From NCBI GenBank assembly GCA_016293975.1, contig JAEDCW010000001.1:25659-89658 (forward strand): DNA of 64,000 nt. Direction: 5' to 3'. The notes beneath the pieces are model-generated. The model was given only the letters and a program-made list of their open reading frames with translations, ran no database searches and was not told the origin of the DNA. Position 1 is the stretch's first letter. Every line of letters starts with the position of its first letter. Origin of the DNA: Clostridia bacterium (GTDB lineage: Bacteria > Bacillota > Clostridia > Christensenellales > CAG-138). The position numbers and the translations under genes were made by a program. Of the stretch, positions 34,418-43,585 are shown piece after piece.

Positions 34418-34627
34418 TTAGTTCTTCTTTCCGATGCCGTAACGCTTGTTGAAACGGTCTACACGTCCGCCTGTATCAACGAGCTTCTGACGGCCCGTAT
34501 AGAACGGATGGCACTTGGAGCAGATTTCTACCTTGAGCTCGCCTTTTACCGAGCCGGATACGAAAGTCTCTCCACAAGCACAACGTACAACGCATTCGCC
34601 GTACGAGGGATGGATGTCCTTCTTCAT
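34418..34627 (-). CDS. rpmE: 50S ribosomal protein L31, zinc-binding form
   Basis: 69 residues from the second ATG ([16 protein letters not shown]), which sits 8 bases after GGAGAG and matches the family start; the first ATG is too close to the site. Four cysteines in CVVRC-A-C and ICSKCHPF make the zinc-containing C+ form. L31 bridges the two ribosomal subunits. It is monocistronic, with its own promoter, long leader and terminator. Confidence 0.95.
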   Translation of the reverse strand: MKKDIHPSYGECVVRCACGETFVSGSVKGELKVEICSKCHPFYTGRQKLVDTGGRVDRFNKRYGIGKKN

Positions 34628-34735
34628 GTTCATTACTCTCCTATGTTATTTGCTGGGCGCAGGGCGATATGCCGCCCTCCTGCTGCAACGGAGCGCTATA
34701 AAAGCGCACCCCTCGAGCTACAGCAATGCTCGAAC
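34628..34735 (-). ncRNA. structured 5' leader of rpmE, possible r-protein autoregulatory RNA
   Basis: The predicted transcript start leaves a leader of about 108 bases with three consecutive hairpins in minus-strand order: TCGAGC/GCTCGA (34713-34733), GCGCT/AGCGC (34693-34707), and AGGGCG/CGCCCT (34661-34678), the last one close to the ribosome site. Leaders that bind L31 have been described in Firmicutes; whether this is that class cannot be judged by eye. Confidence 0.5.
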
Positions 34736-34741
34736 TTATAC

Positions 34742-34770
34742 ATTTTATACTGTAACCCGCGTTTTTGCAA
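34742..34770 (-). promoter_or_regulatory. rpmE promoter
   Basis: TTGCAA, 17-base spacer, TAAAAT on the minus strand, positioned to start the leader near 34735. Confidence 0.65.
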
Positions 34771-34817
34771 TACTTAATTTTGGTATATTACCGAAATTTC
34801 TCGCAATTTTAAGCGTT

Positions 34818-35639
34818 TTAGACCTCGGAGGAGCATATGTGCACGAAATCATGTCCCTCGAGCATTTTCCCCGCAAGCCTTGAGGCTTCAAAGTCGGCAT
34901 ACAACCCTATCATAGCAGAGCCCGACCCCGTCATTACCGCTCCCAATGCACCCGTACTTAAAAGCTCCTCCTTGAGCAGAGCCAATTCGGGTCTCTCGGC
35001 AAACGCCGCACTCTCGAGCGAATTGTTCATGTGACGGGCAAGCGCTATCATATCGCCGCACTCGTATGCCCTCCTTGCCGCATCCGTATCTACAGGCGCA
35101 CAAGGCAAATTAAGCCTCGAAAACAACCTCGCCGTACTTATACCATATGAATCCTTAACCATGACGAGCGGAAGCGCCTTATGCACAACAGGTGTCATAA
35201 GCTCGCCCCTGCCGCGGCATACGGCAGTCTGCCCATGCAAGCAGAAAGGCACGTCTGCACCCACCTCCAGTGCGATTTGATAAAGCTTCTCCTCGCTCAA
35301 GAGGCCGTACATTCTCTGCATTCCCCTAAGTACCGCCGCCGCGTCTGCAGAACCCCCTCCGAGACCTGCCTCTGCCGGTATGCGCTTTAATACCCTTATG
35401 TCGGCAGCATACGAGCCGCTCTCTCTCATGTAAGCTTTTGCCGCGCGTGTCACGGTATTCTCACTCGGCATACCCGAAATATCGAAGCCGACACTGAGCG
35501 TATCCGCACTCTCCATGTACACCACGTCGCAGAGGTCGTCGACTGTATGCATAAGCGTACACAGCTCGTGATAGCTGTCTTCTCGCTTTCCCTCTACACT
35601 GAGCGCAATATTAACTTTTGCGGGGGCAAGAAGCTTCAT
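34818..35639 (-). CDS. ispE: 4-diphosphocytidyl-2-C-methyl-D-erythritol kinase
   Basis: 273 residues, GHMP kinase: MKLLAPAKVNIALSVEGKREDSYHEL start, ATP-loop PAEAGLGGGSADAAAVLRGM, and late GAVMTGSGSAMIGLY. It performs the fourth step of the MEP isoprenoid pathway. The ATG at 35639 has GAAAGG 11 bases upstream and matches the usual N terminus; an in-frame ATG 27 bases earlier is possible. It is divergent from spoIIR, with about 120 bases between. Confidence 0.94.
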   Translation of the reverse strand: MKLLAPAKVNIALSVEGKREDSYHELCTLMHTVDDLCDVVYMESADTLSVGFDISGMPSENTVTRAAKAYMRESGSYAADIRVLKRIPAEAGLGGGSADAAAVLRGMQRMYGLLSEEKLYQIALEVGADVPFCLHGQTAVCRGRGELMTPVVHKALPLVMVKDSYGISTARLFSRLNLPCAPVDTDAARRAYECGDMIALARHMNNSLESAAFAERPELALLKEELLSTGALGAVMTGSGSAMIGLYADFEASRLAGKMLEGHDFVHICSSEV

Positions 35640-35704
35640 AACCCGTGCGACCTTTCTTTTTCTCATGTTTAGGAATCGGTTTTTTCAGATTATACCATAC
35701 ATAT

Positions 35705-35733
35705 GTTTAAAAGCGCGATATATGGCAATAATC
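35705..35733 (+). promoter_or_regulatory. sigma-F (or sigma-G) type promoter of spoIIR
   Basis: GTTTA, 14-base spacer, GGCAATAATC, 29 bases before the spoIIR ATG. It fits the forespore consensus GYWTA / GGNRANAHTR except at the last base. No sigma-A-like pair was seen at a sensible position. spoIIR is a known sigma-F gene in Bacillus, which supports the reading. Confidence 0.75.
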
Positions 35734-35761
35734 CGTTTAACACAAACGGAGGACTTATACT

Positions 35762-36319
35762 ATGACAAAAAAGCTTACAGCGCTCGCGCTTATGATCTCA
35801 TTGATACTCTCTGTAGGACTCTGTCCCTTCACAACGGCATCACAGTCGCAGGGCAGTGACGGCATACTAAGACTTCACATAATCGCAAACAGCGACAGTC
35901 GCGATGATCAGCAGGTGAAACTCGTCGTTAGAGATGCCATACTCGAATATGCGGCGGATAATTTCACGGCGACCGATGCGGACGAAGCCGTATGTGAGGT
36001 CATGGCTTGCGGCGGAGACATACTCATCACAGTCGAAGAGACGCTAAAATCCGAAGGTTTCGACTACGGAGCTCAGCTCAAGCTCGGACGTTACGACTTC
36101 CCCGACAGATGGTACGGCGACACACTGTATGAGGCGGATGAATACAAAGCGCTCAGGGTGGTCCTCGGCGACGGCGCAGGAGAAAACTGGTGGTGTGTAA
36201 TATTCCCGCCTTTGTGCATAGTTGATGCAGCCGAGGGAAAAACTGAACCGGAGGAAGTACAATTTGAAAGTCTTTTCCTCAAAATACTACGAAGTTTATT
36301 CGGAGGTGGAGACAGGTGA
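35762..36319 (+). CDS. spoIIR: stage II sporulation protein R
   Basis: 185 residues with a signal peptide (about 1-25). ILRLHIIANSDSRDDQQVKLVVRDAILEY is the hallmark SpoIIR segment, and the later WYGDTLYEADEYKALRVVLGDGAGENWWCVIFPPLC matches the family. SpoIIR is secreted from the forespore into the intermembrane space, where it triggers SpoIIGA to process pro-sigma-E in the mother cell. CGGAGG precedes the ATG. Its end overlaps sleB by 4 bases, an unusual linkage. Confidence 0.95.
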   Translation: MTKKLTALALMISLILSVGLCPFTTASQSQGSDGILRLHIIANSDSRDDQQVKLVVRDAILEYAADNFTATDADEAVCEVMACGGDILITVEETLKSEGFDYGAQLKLGRYDFPDRWYGDTLYEADEYKALRVVLGDGAGENWWCVIFPPLCIVDAAEGKTEPEEVQFESLFLKILRSLFGGGDR

Positions 36320-36999
36320 GAAAGCGAGTAATCGCGATCATAGTTATTGCCGCGACGGTACTTTTGCTGGCATCAAGTGCGTTCGGCGCAACCCTCAGAT
36401 ACGGGTCAAGGGGGAAAGACGTGACGACACTCCAGACCAAGTTGAAGCGTTGGGGCTACTACAGCGGAAATGTTGATGGGATATTCGGGCCCCAGACGCA
36501 ATCCGCTGTTAAAAGCTTTCAGAAGAAAAACGGCCTCGCTGTGGACGGCATGGTCGGTCCTGCGACCGCAAAGGCACTCGGAATGACATTGAGCGGATCG
36601 TCCTCAGGAAGCTCTTCCGGGTCTTCGGGGTCTTCCGGCTCTGTTAACTCAAGCGATTTGAATCTTTTGGCAAGGCTTGTATACGGCGAGGCGCGCGGAG
36701 AACCATATAAGGGTCAGGTGGCAGTTGCGGCAGTCGTGCTCAACAGAGTCAAGAGCGCATCTTTTCCCAACTCGATAGCCGGGGTTATCTATCAGAGCGG
36801 CGCATTCTCCGTTGTTGCAGACGGACAGATCAATCTTACCCCGAACGAAAACGCATACAATGCCGCACGCGACGCACTCAACGGATGGGACCCGACAAAC
36901 GGATGTCTCTACTACTATAACCCTGACAAGACGTCAAACAAGTGGATGCTTTCAAAACCCATAGCCCTTAGAATAGGCAAGCACGCTTTCTGCAGGTAG
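36316..36999 (+). CDS. sleB: spore cortex-lytic enzyme SleB
   Basis: 227 residues from GTG, with GGAGGTGG upstream. Signal peptide, PG_binding_1 domain (TLRYGSRGKDVTTLQTKLKRWG, FQKKNGLAVDGMVGPATAKAL), a Ser/Gly linker (GSSSGSSSGSSGSSGS), then the Hydrolase_2 domain with LLARLVYGEARGEPYKGQVAVAAVVLNRV; Glu in YGEAR is the likely catalytic residue. It is a germination lytic transglycosylase that needs YpeB, coded next. Located in one operon with spoIIR. Confidence 0.94.
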   Translation: MRKRVIAIIVIAATVLLLASSAFGATLRYGSRGKDVTTLQTKLKRWGYYSGNVDGIFGPQTQSAVKSFQKKNGLAVDGMVGPATAKALGMTLSGSSSGSSSGSSGSSGSVNSSDLNLLARLVYGEARGEPYKGQVAVAAVVLNRVKSASFPNSIAGVIYQSGAFSVVADGQINLTPNENAYNAARDALNGWDPTNGCLYYYNPDKTSNKWMLSKPIALRIGKHAFCR

Positions 37000-37008
37000 G
37001 TGAGAGTT

Positions 37009-38334
37009 ATGAATGCAAAGAAAACAACAGCTATAGTTGTACCCCTGCTCCTGGGCATTGCGCTCATAGGCACAGTGATTTGGGGCGCACGAGCCGAACA
37101 GATGGCAGAGACCTACAAGACAAATGCAGAGGCCATGTACTCACGCGCCTACTATGAGCTCGCAGATGACCTTGCATCGCTTGAGCTCTCGTTGTCAAAG
37201 CTCGTGGCGACCAATTCCCACAGCAGGACTATACTGCTCCTCGACGACGTTTGGCGTTACAGCGGATCCTGCACGAGCCTTCTCTCGCAGATACCCGCTT
37301 CACATACCGACACGGCTGACCTCAACAGCTTCATGATAAGAGTTGGCGATTACTGCCGCTCGTTAACTAAAAAGGTCTTGAGCGGAAAGCCTTTTTCAGA
37401 GGAGGATGTCTCACAGCTTAACTCCATGTATAAAGAGTGCGTTGCTCTCAGCAAAACCGTCAGCGACCGCATAGCAAACGGCGATATGCCGGTTGAAGCC
37501 ATAGTGTCCGATAAGTACTATGAAAGCTCCGACCATGCATTCAAGGGCTCGGACGAGGAGCAAAAATTTCCAACGCTGATGTATGACGGGCCCTTCTCCG
37601 AAGGCACTCAGAAAGCGCAACCCAAGGGGCTTACGGGAAACGATGTCACCGAGGACGAGGCGAAGCAGATAGCAAATGAATTCCTGGGGCTGACAGGCTT
37701 TACACTTTCGAGTGAGTCGGAAGGTACTATACCCTCATACGACTTTGTCTGTACGCTCAGCGACGGACGCACCGTCGACCTCTCCGTATCCAAAAAGGGC
37801 GGTCATGTAGTGTGGTTGCGCACTCAAGCACTAAGCAGCGTTTCGGGCATACCCGACGAGGAGGGTCAAGAACACTTTGAGGAAGCGGGCAAGGCATTTC
37901 TCGAAAGCCGTGGCTATAAAGATATGAAAGCCTCCTACAGTCAGTACATCGGCGGCTATGCGCTCATCAACTACTGTTGGACTATAGACGACGCAATAGT
38001 CTACAACGACCTCGTAAAGGTCTGGATAGACAGGGAGTCAAACACGGTGATAGGCTTTGACGCGAGGAATTATCTTTTCTCGCACGAGAAGCGCACATTG
38101 GACGAAATCGCAGTAAGTGAGGAGGAAGCGCGGTCACAGCTGTCTAGCGACCTTTCTGTGCAGTCTCACAGGATGGCGATAATACCCATTACGCCGCAGA
38201 CAGAGAGCTACTGTCACGAATTTACCTGTAAGCGCGGAGACACCGACTATGTCGTCTATATATGCGCAAAAACGGGCGACGAGCTCGAAATATTTAAGAT
38301 AATCCATACTCCGGAAGGCACTCTCGCGGAGTAA
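37009..38334 (+). CDS. ypeB: germination protein YpeB
   Basis: 441 residues from ATG with AGGTGAG upstream. N-terminal TM helix, a coiled ~150-residue stretch, then PepSY-like repeats in the C-terminal half (TEDEAKQIANEFLGLTGF, ISEEEARSQLSSDL-like, RTVDLSVSKKGGHVVWL, WIDRESNTVIGFDARNY). YpeB stabilises SleB in the spore and is degraded at germination. The SleB-YpeB order is the normal pair; what differs is the spoIIR gene in front. A terminator follows. Confidence 0.93.
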   Translation: MNAKKTTAIVVPLLLGIALIGTVIWGARAEQMAETYKTNAEAMYSRAYYELADDLASLELSLSKLVATNSHSRTILLLDDVWRYSGSCTSLLSQIPASHTDTADLNSFMIRVGDYCRSLTKKVLSGKPFSEEDVSQLNSMYKECVALSKTVSDRIANGDMPVEAIVSDKYYESSDHAFKGSDEEQKFPTLMYDGPFSEGTQKAQPKGLTGNDVTEDEAKQIANEFLGLTGFTLSSESEGTIPSYDFVCTLSDGRTVDLSVSKKGGHVVWLRTQALSSVSGIPDEEGQEHFEEAGKAFLESRGYKDMKASYSQYIGGYALINYCWTIDDAIVYNDLVKVWIDRESNTVIGFDARNYLFSHEKRTLDEIAVSEEEARSQLSSDLSVQSHRMAIIPITPQTESYCHEFTCKRGDTDYVVYICAKTGDELEIFKIIHTPEGTLAE

Positions 38335-38358
38335 TCCGCCCAATCCGTACTTTTTCGG

Positions 38359-38388
38359 GACATGCTCAATGTGGTATGTCTCTTTTTT
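38359..38388 (+). terminator. terminator of the spoIIR-sleB-ypeB operon
   Basis: GACATGC, 8-base loop, GTATGTC (one G-T pair) followed by TCTTTTTT. Confidence 0.8.
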
Positions 38389-38422
38389 GCGCTCTCACAA
38401 GGCCGTCGTTTGTCGCTTTTTC

Positions 38423-38451
38423 TTGCCATGTTACGCTTGTGACTGTATAAT
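38423..38451 (+). promoter_or_regulatory. pepF promoter
   Basis: TTGCCA, 17-base spacer, TATAAT, about 33 bases before the ATG. Confidence 0.7.
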
Positions 38452-38483
38452 AATTCCACAATATCAATCAGGAGGATTACAAT

Positions 38484-40187
38484 ATGAAATTCAGTGAAAT
38501 GCCATACACACGTCCTGACATCGATACGATCGAACAGCGTTCCATGGACTGTCTCGAACGCTTCAAGGCCGCAAAGACTGCGGACGAGGCACTTGCGGCG
38601 TTTACGGAGTTTGCACAGATAACCTCGGATGTTGATACCGTTTTCTCAATCGCATATGTCAGAAACACGATAGACACGCGTGACGAGTTCTACGATGGCG
38701 AAATCAACTATCTCGATGAGGTCAGCCCCAAATTTGAGGAGATATCGCAGAAGTTCAACGAAGCAATGCTCGAGTCCCCCTTCAGACCACAGCTTGAGGA
38801 AAAGCTCGGCAAGCTTATGTTTATAAACGGCGAAATAAGAAAGAAGACATTCAGCCCCGAGCTCATCGAGGATATGCAGGCGGAAAACAAGCTTTGCACC
38901 GAATACGGCAAACTGCTCGCCTCCGCGCAGATTCCGTTTGAGGGCGAAAACCGCACTCTCAGCCAGATGAGTCCCTTCAAGCAGGTTCCCGATGACGAAG
39001 AGCGTCTTGCGGCATGGAAGGCTGAGGCCTCGTTCTATGTGGAAAACGGCCAGCGTCTCGATGAAATTTACCACGAGCTGGTTCAATTGAGGGACAAGAT
39101 GGCAAAGAAGCTCGGTTATGAGAACTACATCACGTTGGGCTACTACAGGATGATGAGAAATAGCTATGACGCAAACGACGTAGACCGTTTCCGTAAGGCC
39201 GTGATTAAATACCTCGTTCCCGTGGCGACAAGGCTCTATAAAGAGCAGGCTGAGCGCATCGGCGCAAGCTTCCCGCTCAACTTCTCTGACATGGCTCTCT
39301 CGTTCAGAAGCGGCAACCCCAGGCCCAAGGGCACCCCCGACGACATTCTTGCCCACGGTAAGCAGTTCTATCACGAGCTTTCACCCGAAACAAAGGAGTT
39401 CATCGACTTTATGTTCGAGAATGAGCTGTTCGACGTGTTGAGCAGACCGGGCAAGTCCGGCGGCGGTTACTGCACGAGCTTCCCCGAGTACAAGTCCCCG
39501 TTCATATTCGCAAACTTCAACGGCACACAGCATGACGTAGAGGTAATGACCCACGAAGCAGGTCACGCATTTGCTGCATATCAGGCGCGTGACATATTCC
39601 CCTTGGAGCTTCAGAGTCCATCGCTCGAGAGCTGTGAGGTTCACTCGATGTCCATGGAATTCTTCGCATGGCCGTGGCAGGAGGGCTGGTTCGGTGACCA
39701 GACCGAGAAGTTCTACTACAGCCATCTGGCAGGCGCGCTCGAATTCATACCATACGGCACTATGGTCGACCACTTCCAGCACATAGTCTACGAGAAGCCG
39801 CAGATGACTCCCGCAGAGAGACACGACACATGGCGTGAGCTGCTCGGCATCTATATGCCTTGGGTTGCGCTGGGCGACGAAATTCCCTTCTACGGCGAAG
39901 GCAAGGGCTGGCAAAGGCAGTCTCACATATATGAGAGACCCTTCTACTACATCGACTACTGCCTCGCACAGACGGTAGCACTCCAGTTCTGGGCAGCTAT
40001 GCAGAGGGACCGCAAGGACGCTTGGGAGAGATACATGAAGTTTGTATCGCTCGCAGGTACGCGCACATTCACAGAACTCGTTGCGGCGGCAGGACTCGAC
40101 TCCCCTTTCGGAGACGACGCACTCCATACAGTCGCAAACACAGCAGTAGAGTGGCTCAATAATGTCGACATGACAAATATTAAGTAA
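38484..40187 (+). CDS. pepF: M3-family oligoendopeptidase
   Basis: 567 residues, no signal peptide. The zinc motif is HEAGH at 357-361 (VMTHEAGHAFAAY) with the downstream Glu in SLESCEVHSMSMEFFA. This is the PepF/M3 clade common in Clostridia, which trims short cytoplasmic peptides. AGGAGG lies 8 bases upstream. It is monocistronic between its own promoter and terminator. Confidence 0.93.
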   Translation: MKFSEMPYTRPDIDTIEQRSMDCLERFKAAKTADEALAAFTEFAQITSDVDTVFSIAYVRNTIDTRDEFYDGEINYLDEVSPKFEEISQKFNEAMLESPFRPQLEEKLGKLMFINGEIRKKTFSPELIEDMQAENKLCTEYGKLLASAQIPFEGENRTLSQMSPFKQVPDDEERLAAWKAEASFYVENGQRLDEIYHELVQLRDKMAKKLGYENYITLGYYRMMRNSYDANDVDRFRKAVIKYLVPVATRLYKEQAERIGASFPLNFSDMALSFRSGNPRPKGTPDDILAHGKQFYHELSPETKEFIDFMFENELFDVLSRPGKSGGGYCTSFPEYKSPFIFANFNGTQHDVEVMTHEAGHAFAAYQARDIFPLELQSPSLESCEVHSMSMEFFAWPWQEGWFGDQTEKFYYSHLAGALEFIPYGTMVDHFQHIVYEKPQMTPAERHDTWRELLGIYMPWVALGDEIPFYGEGKGWQRQSHIYERPFYYIDYCLAQTVALQFWAAMQRDRKDAWERYMKFVSLAGTRTFTELVAAAGLDSPFGDDALHTVANTAVEWLNNVDMTNIK

Positions 40188-40202
40188 ACCTTGTTTTATC
40201 AC

Positions 40203-40231
40203 GAACACCGCCCAATCGGACGGTGTTCTTT
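40203..40231 (+). terminator. pepF terminator
   Basis: GAACACCG, 10-base loop, CGGTGTTC then TTTATC. Confidence 0.8.
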
Positions 40232-40350
40232 ATCTATTCGGTCCATAAATGCCGAAGCCATTTGTGACATTTTTGTAGTAAATTGCCATAAAGCGGAAAT
40301 AACTCTATTTTGTGATATAATTCTATAGATAAATTTAAAGGGAGCGTACT

Positions 40351-41616
40351 ATGCCTTCAATAGACAAGCGACAAAGTCGTTACACTCTGATTGTACTGGT
40401 AGTTATTGTACTCTTTGGATATCTCTTGTTGCACGACCTAAGCGGTGGCACACTGCTGCAGCACAATGCATGGGACAGCTATACGCTTCAAGCGCTTTCG
40501 TGGCGCGAAGGGCGACTCGACCTCGGGCAGGATTACTCTTACCTTGAAATAGCCCAATATGAGGGTAAGTATTACTGCTCTTTCCCACCCGTGCCCACGC
40601 TCGTAATGTTGCCGCTGACCTACATATTCGGTGCAAACACGCCCAACAACATTGTAGTCATGCTGTATGCGATTATCGCCGCAGTTCTCATCTATAAGTC
40701 TCTCTTGTTGGCGTTCATGCGGCCGACAAGTGCGGCCCTGCTTGCGGCATTGGCGGTATTCGGTTCAAACGCCATGTGGATGAGCACGATCGGCGGCGTG
40801 TGGTTCCAAGCACAACTGTTAAACCTCGTACTGCTGAGCGGTGCGTTCTATTGTGCTCTCAAAAACAGGCGCTTTGCGGCGTATGTTCTCGTTGCATTTG
40901 CCGTCGGGTGCAGACCGTTCTCGCTTTTGGCTTTCCCTGTGTTGTTCACAGCATTTGCCATGAAGGACTACAATGCGTCCGGCGCAAAAGGAACAAAGCA
41001 GTTCCTGTGTGTCGCAATTACCCAATGGAAATACCTCATAGCTCCGGCGATAATAGGCATAGCCTATATGATGTTTAACTATGCACGATTCGACAATGTG
41101 TTTGAGTTCGGTCACAATTATCTTCCCGAATTCATTGAGGCGGAAAACGGTCAGTTCAGTCTGACATACATCCCCACGAACCTGTACAATATTCTCCTGC
41201 GCTTTGTCGGCTTTAAGGAGAACCTACAGCTCGACTATCCGATATTCGACGGTTTCTGCTTTATTATTGCAAACCCGATATTCGTGTTCTGCATTATAAG
41301 GCTCATTACCGATATAATCAAGAAGCGAATGGAACCTGTGAGAATAGTGACGAATGTGTGCATGCTCATTATGCTTTTGTTCCTGTGTGCGCATAAGACG
41401 TTTGGAGGCTGGCAGTTTGGCGCACGCTATACTGTCGATATGATACCTCTGGGGATATTCTTCCTCGCTTGGGGAGCAAAGGATATGATAGACGATATAC
41501 CTCGTTCATATCAAGGCGAATCATCGTGGATACTGCGCCCCGCAGATCGCGTGGTTTGTATGCTCGGAATAATTTTCAATATTTATGGAACGCTCGCCCT
41601 GAACCTGGCTGGCTGA
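40351..41616 (+). CDS. polytopic membrane protein, glycosyltransferase-like
   Basis: 421 residues with about ten TM helices. The first extracytoplasmic loop (HNAWDSYTLQALSWREGRLDLGQDYSYLEIAQYEGKYYCSFPPVPTL by position 38-82) is rich in acidic residues and its layout, an acidic loop after TM1 followed by many helices, resembles GT-C glycosyltransferases of the PMT/ArnT kind. No family was recognised with confidence and no substrate can be given. Start has GGGAG upstream. First gene of the plus-strand run to 45784; an extended -10 (TGATATAAT near 40314) may be its promoter. Confidence 0.6.
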   Translation: MPSIDKRQSRYTLIVLVVIVLFGYLLLHDLSGGTLLQHNAWDSYTLQALSWREGRLDLGQDYSYLEIAQYEGKYYCSFPPVPTLVMLPLTYIFGANTPNNIVVMLYAIIAAVLIYKSLLLAFMRPTSAALLAALAVFGSNAMWMSTIGGVWFQAQLLNLVLLSGAFYCALKNRRFAAYVLVAFAVGCRPFSLLAFPVLFTAFAMKDYNASGAKGTKQFLCVAITQWKYLIAPAIIGIAYMMFNYARFDNVFEFGHNYLPEFIEAENGQFSLTYIPTNLYNILLRFVGFKENLQLDYPIFDGFCFIIANPIFVFCIIRLITDIIKKRMEPVRIVTNVCMLIMLLFLCAHKTFGGWQFGARYTVDMIPLGIFFLAWGAKDMIDDIPRSYQGESSWILRPADRVVCMLGIIFNIYGTLALNLAG

Positions 41617-41629
41617 TTCGGAGGATAAA

Positions 41630-42577
41630 ATGCATAACAGAGAACCTTTGGCGACTGCCGCCGATAAAAGACAAAAGAACGGCCAGACTGCCCTGCTCAT
41701 AGCGGCGCTTGGCGGAATTGTCGCAATAGTATCGCTATTCCTTACCAAGCATATAGGCTGGTGGGGTGTACTCGGCGGTTTCGGCATAGTAGTTGTCGCC
41801 ATAATTCTTGCCGCAATCATGGTAGACCCATATGAGAAGCGCTTTTATAAGGCCTACTACAATGAGTATCTCTATCCGGAGCTGAGCTCCGTCACAGACG
41901 ATGCCAAAATCGAGCTTCCAAACGGCTTCACCAAAAAAGAGCTCCGAGACATGAAGATAATATCGTCATTGAGAAAGCACGTATCTCGCTGTGAGCTCGT
42001 GTGTACCATCCGCGGCAAGTCTGTGCGCAGCTCCCATCTGCTCTACGAGAAGAGCCGTACCGTAGGCAAAAAGAGCAAGCTTTCCAAGGAAGCCGTGCCC
42101 TCCATGCAGGCCCAGATAATCACACTGACCGATCTCGACGTTACCGCTCCCGATATGATAATCCGTCCGCGCGGTATATATGCGACCGAGGGCGTGAGAT
42201 TTAAGAACAAGAGGCCCGAAATGCTCCTCGTCGGCGCAGGTACGGAGGCGCTTGAAGCCCGTTATGAGGTGCTGTCGAAAGAGATAGACGCCACTGCGGA
42301 TTTCCTCACGGACGATTTCTGCGACAAGTTGCTTCAGCTTCGCAATATCGTGCGCTTCATGTCACCAAACAGCGGAATATTCATAGATCTGCGCGGCAAC
42401 ACATGCCACATTATGATATCCAACTGGGACAACGGCTGTATGCCCACTATGAAATCGACTATGAGCTCAGCTTACTTTGAGAAGTGCGCCGTTTACACGA
42501 CTGCGCTTTTGGATTCTTGTGTGAGGCTCTTTGAGCCGGACAAAGAATTTACATTTAAGCCCGAGGTGGAGCTATGA
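41630..42577 (+). CDS. membrane protein, DUF3137-like
   Basis: 315 residues. Two adjacent TM helices (about 20-38, 43-63) are followed by a cytoplasmic domain with FYKAYYNEYLYPELSSVTDDAKIELPNGFTKKEL and a late NSGIFIDLRGNTCHIMISN. The layout (TM pair, then a domain where newer and older forms of a parameter appear to be compared) resembles DUF3137, but this is from overall impression. CGGAGG before the ATG. Its stop overlaps lplA by 4 bases. Function unknown. Confidence 0.55.
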   Translation: MHNREPLATAADKRQKNGQTALLIAALGGIVAIVSLFLTKHIGWWGVLGGFGIVVVAIILAAIMVDPYEKRFYKAYYNEYLYPELSSVTDDAKIELPNGFTKKELRDMKIISSLRKHVSRCELVCTIRGKSVRSSHLLYEKSRTVGKKSKLSKEAVPSMQAQIITLTDLDVTAPDMIIRPRGIYATEGVRFKNKRPEMLLVGAGTEALEARYEVLSKEIDATADFLTDDFCDKLLQLRNIVRFMSPNSGIFIDLRGNTCHIMISNWDNGCMPTMKSTMSSAYFEKCAVYTTALLDSCVRLFEPDKEFTFKPEVEL

Positions 42578-43542
42578 ACCGCATAATACTCGGCAACTCG
42601 CACTCCCCGTACTTCAACCTCGCGCTCGAAGAATGTCTTTTTAACGAGCAGGGCGATGACGGCGTGACGTTGTATCTATGGCAGAATGAGCATACGGTCG
42701 TTATAGGCAGAAACCAAAACGCCTATCGCGAATGCAGGACCCGACTGCTCTCGGAGGAGGGCGGAAACCTCGCGAGGCGAACGACCGGCGGCGGCGCTGT
42801 CTACCACGATTTGGGCAATCTCAACTTCTCGTTTATCGCCTCAAAACAGAATTACAATCTGAAGAGACAGCTCAGCGTCATAATCGACGCGGTGGGTTCA
42901 CTCGGCATAAACGCCTGCTTCACCGGCAGAAACGACATAACGACTGACGACGGTGCAAAATTCTCCGGCAACGCATTCTTGCATAACCGCACCACGAGCC
43001 TCCAACACGGTACGCTCCTGCTCGATGTATGCATGGACAGGCTCGGCCGATATCTCGCCCCGTCAAAGGAAAAGCTCGCCTCAAAGGGCGTGGACAGCGT
43101 GCGCTCGCGAGTGGTAAACCTAAGGGAAAAGAATCCCGATGTAACCGTGGAATCGATGACTGCCGCACTTATAAGCTCGTTTAAGGCGCAATACGGTGAG
43201 ACAGAGGTTATCCGCGAGAGTGACTTGGATTTATCCGCCGTATACGAGATAGAAAAGCGAAACGCATCCGAGGCTTGGTGTTATGGCGGTACGAGACCCT
43301 ATGACGTAGTGCTCTCACACCGCTTCTCCTGGGGTGAGGTCGAAATAAAGCTCAGCACTACGGGTGGCTCACCGCGTTGTACGGACATATCGTCCGACTG
43401 CATGGATGTGGAATTCTTTGAGGACGTCAAGGCGGTATTTATGTCGCTTGAAAATACCTGCGATAACTATAAAGCCGAGCTTTTGGCTATAAATGACGAT
43501 AGAGCAGCAGAAATTGCCGATTGGTTTGCGACCGTGCTCTAA
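42574..43542 (+). CDS. lplA: lipoate-protein ligase A
   Basis: 322 residues. NLALEECLFN, WQNEHTVVIGRNQNAYREC, the lipoyl-AMP loop RRTTGGGAVYHDLGNLNFSF and KFSGNAFLHNRTTSLQHGTLLLD are LplA motifs, with a C-terminal accessory domain. It activates free lipoate with ATP and attaches it to lipoyl domains such as GcvH, useful for an amino-acid fermenter with glycine cleavage. No lipoyl-accepting protein is coded nearby. Confidence 0.93.
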   Translation: MNRIILGNSHSPYFNLALEECLFNEQGDDGVTLYLWQNEHTVVIGRNQNAYRECRTRLLSEEGGNLARRTTGGGAVYHDLGNLNFSFIASKQNYNLKRQLSVIIDAVGSLGINACFTGRNDITTDDGAKFSGNAFLHNRTTSLQHGTLLLDVCMDRLGRYLAPSKEKLASKGVDSVRSRVVNLREKNPDVTVESMTAALISSFKAQYGETEVIRESDLDLSAVYEIEKRNASEAWCYGGTRPYDVVLSHRFSWGEVEIKLSTTGGSPRCTDISSDCMDVEFFEDVKAVFMSLENTCDNYKAELLAINDDRAAEIADWFATVL

Positions 43543-43585
43543 CTGTGATAGAATATATCGCACGATCCAAATTCGGAGGATAGTA

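Noticed and set aside
39381..40208. A 275-codon minus-strand frame opposite pepF
   Set aside because: Cys-rich, low-plausibility translation fully antisense to the M3 peptidase.
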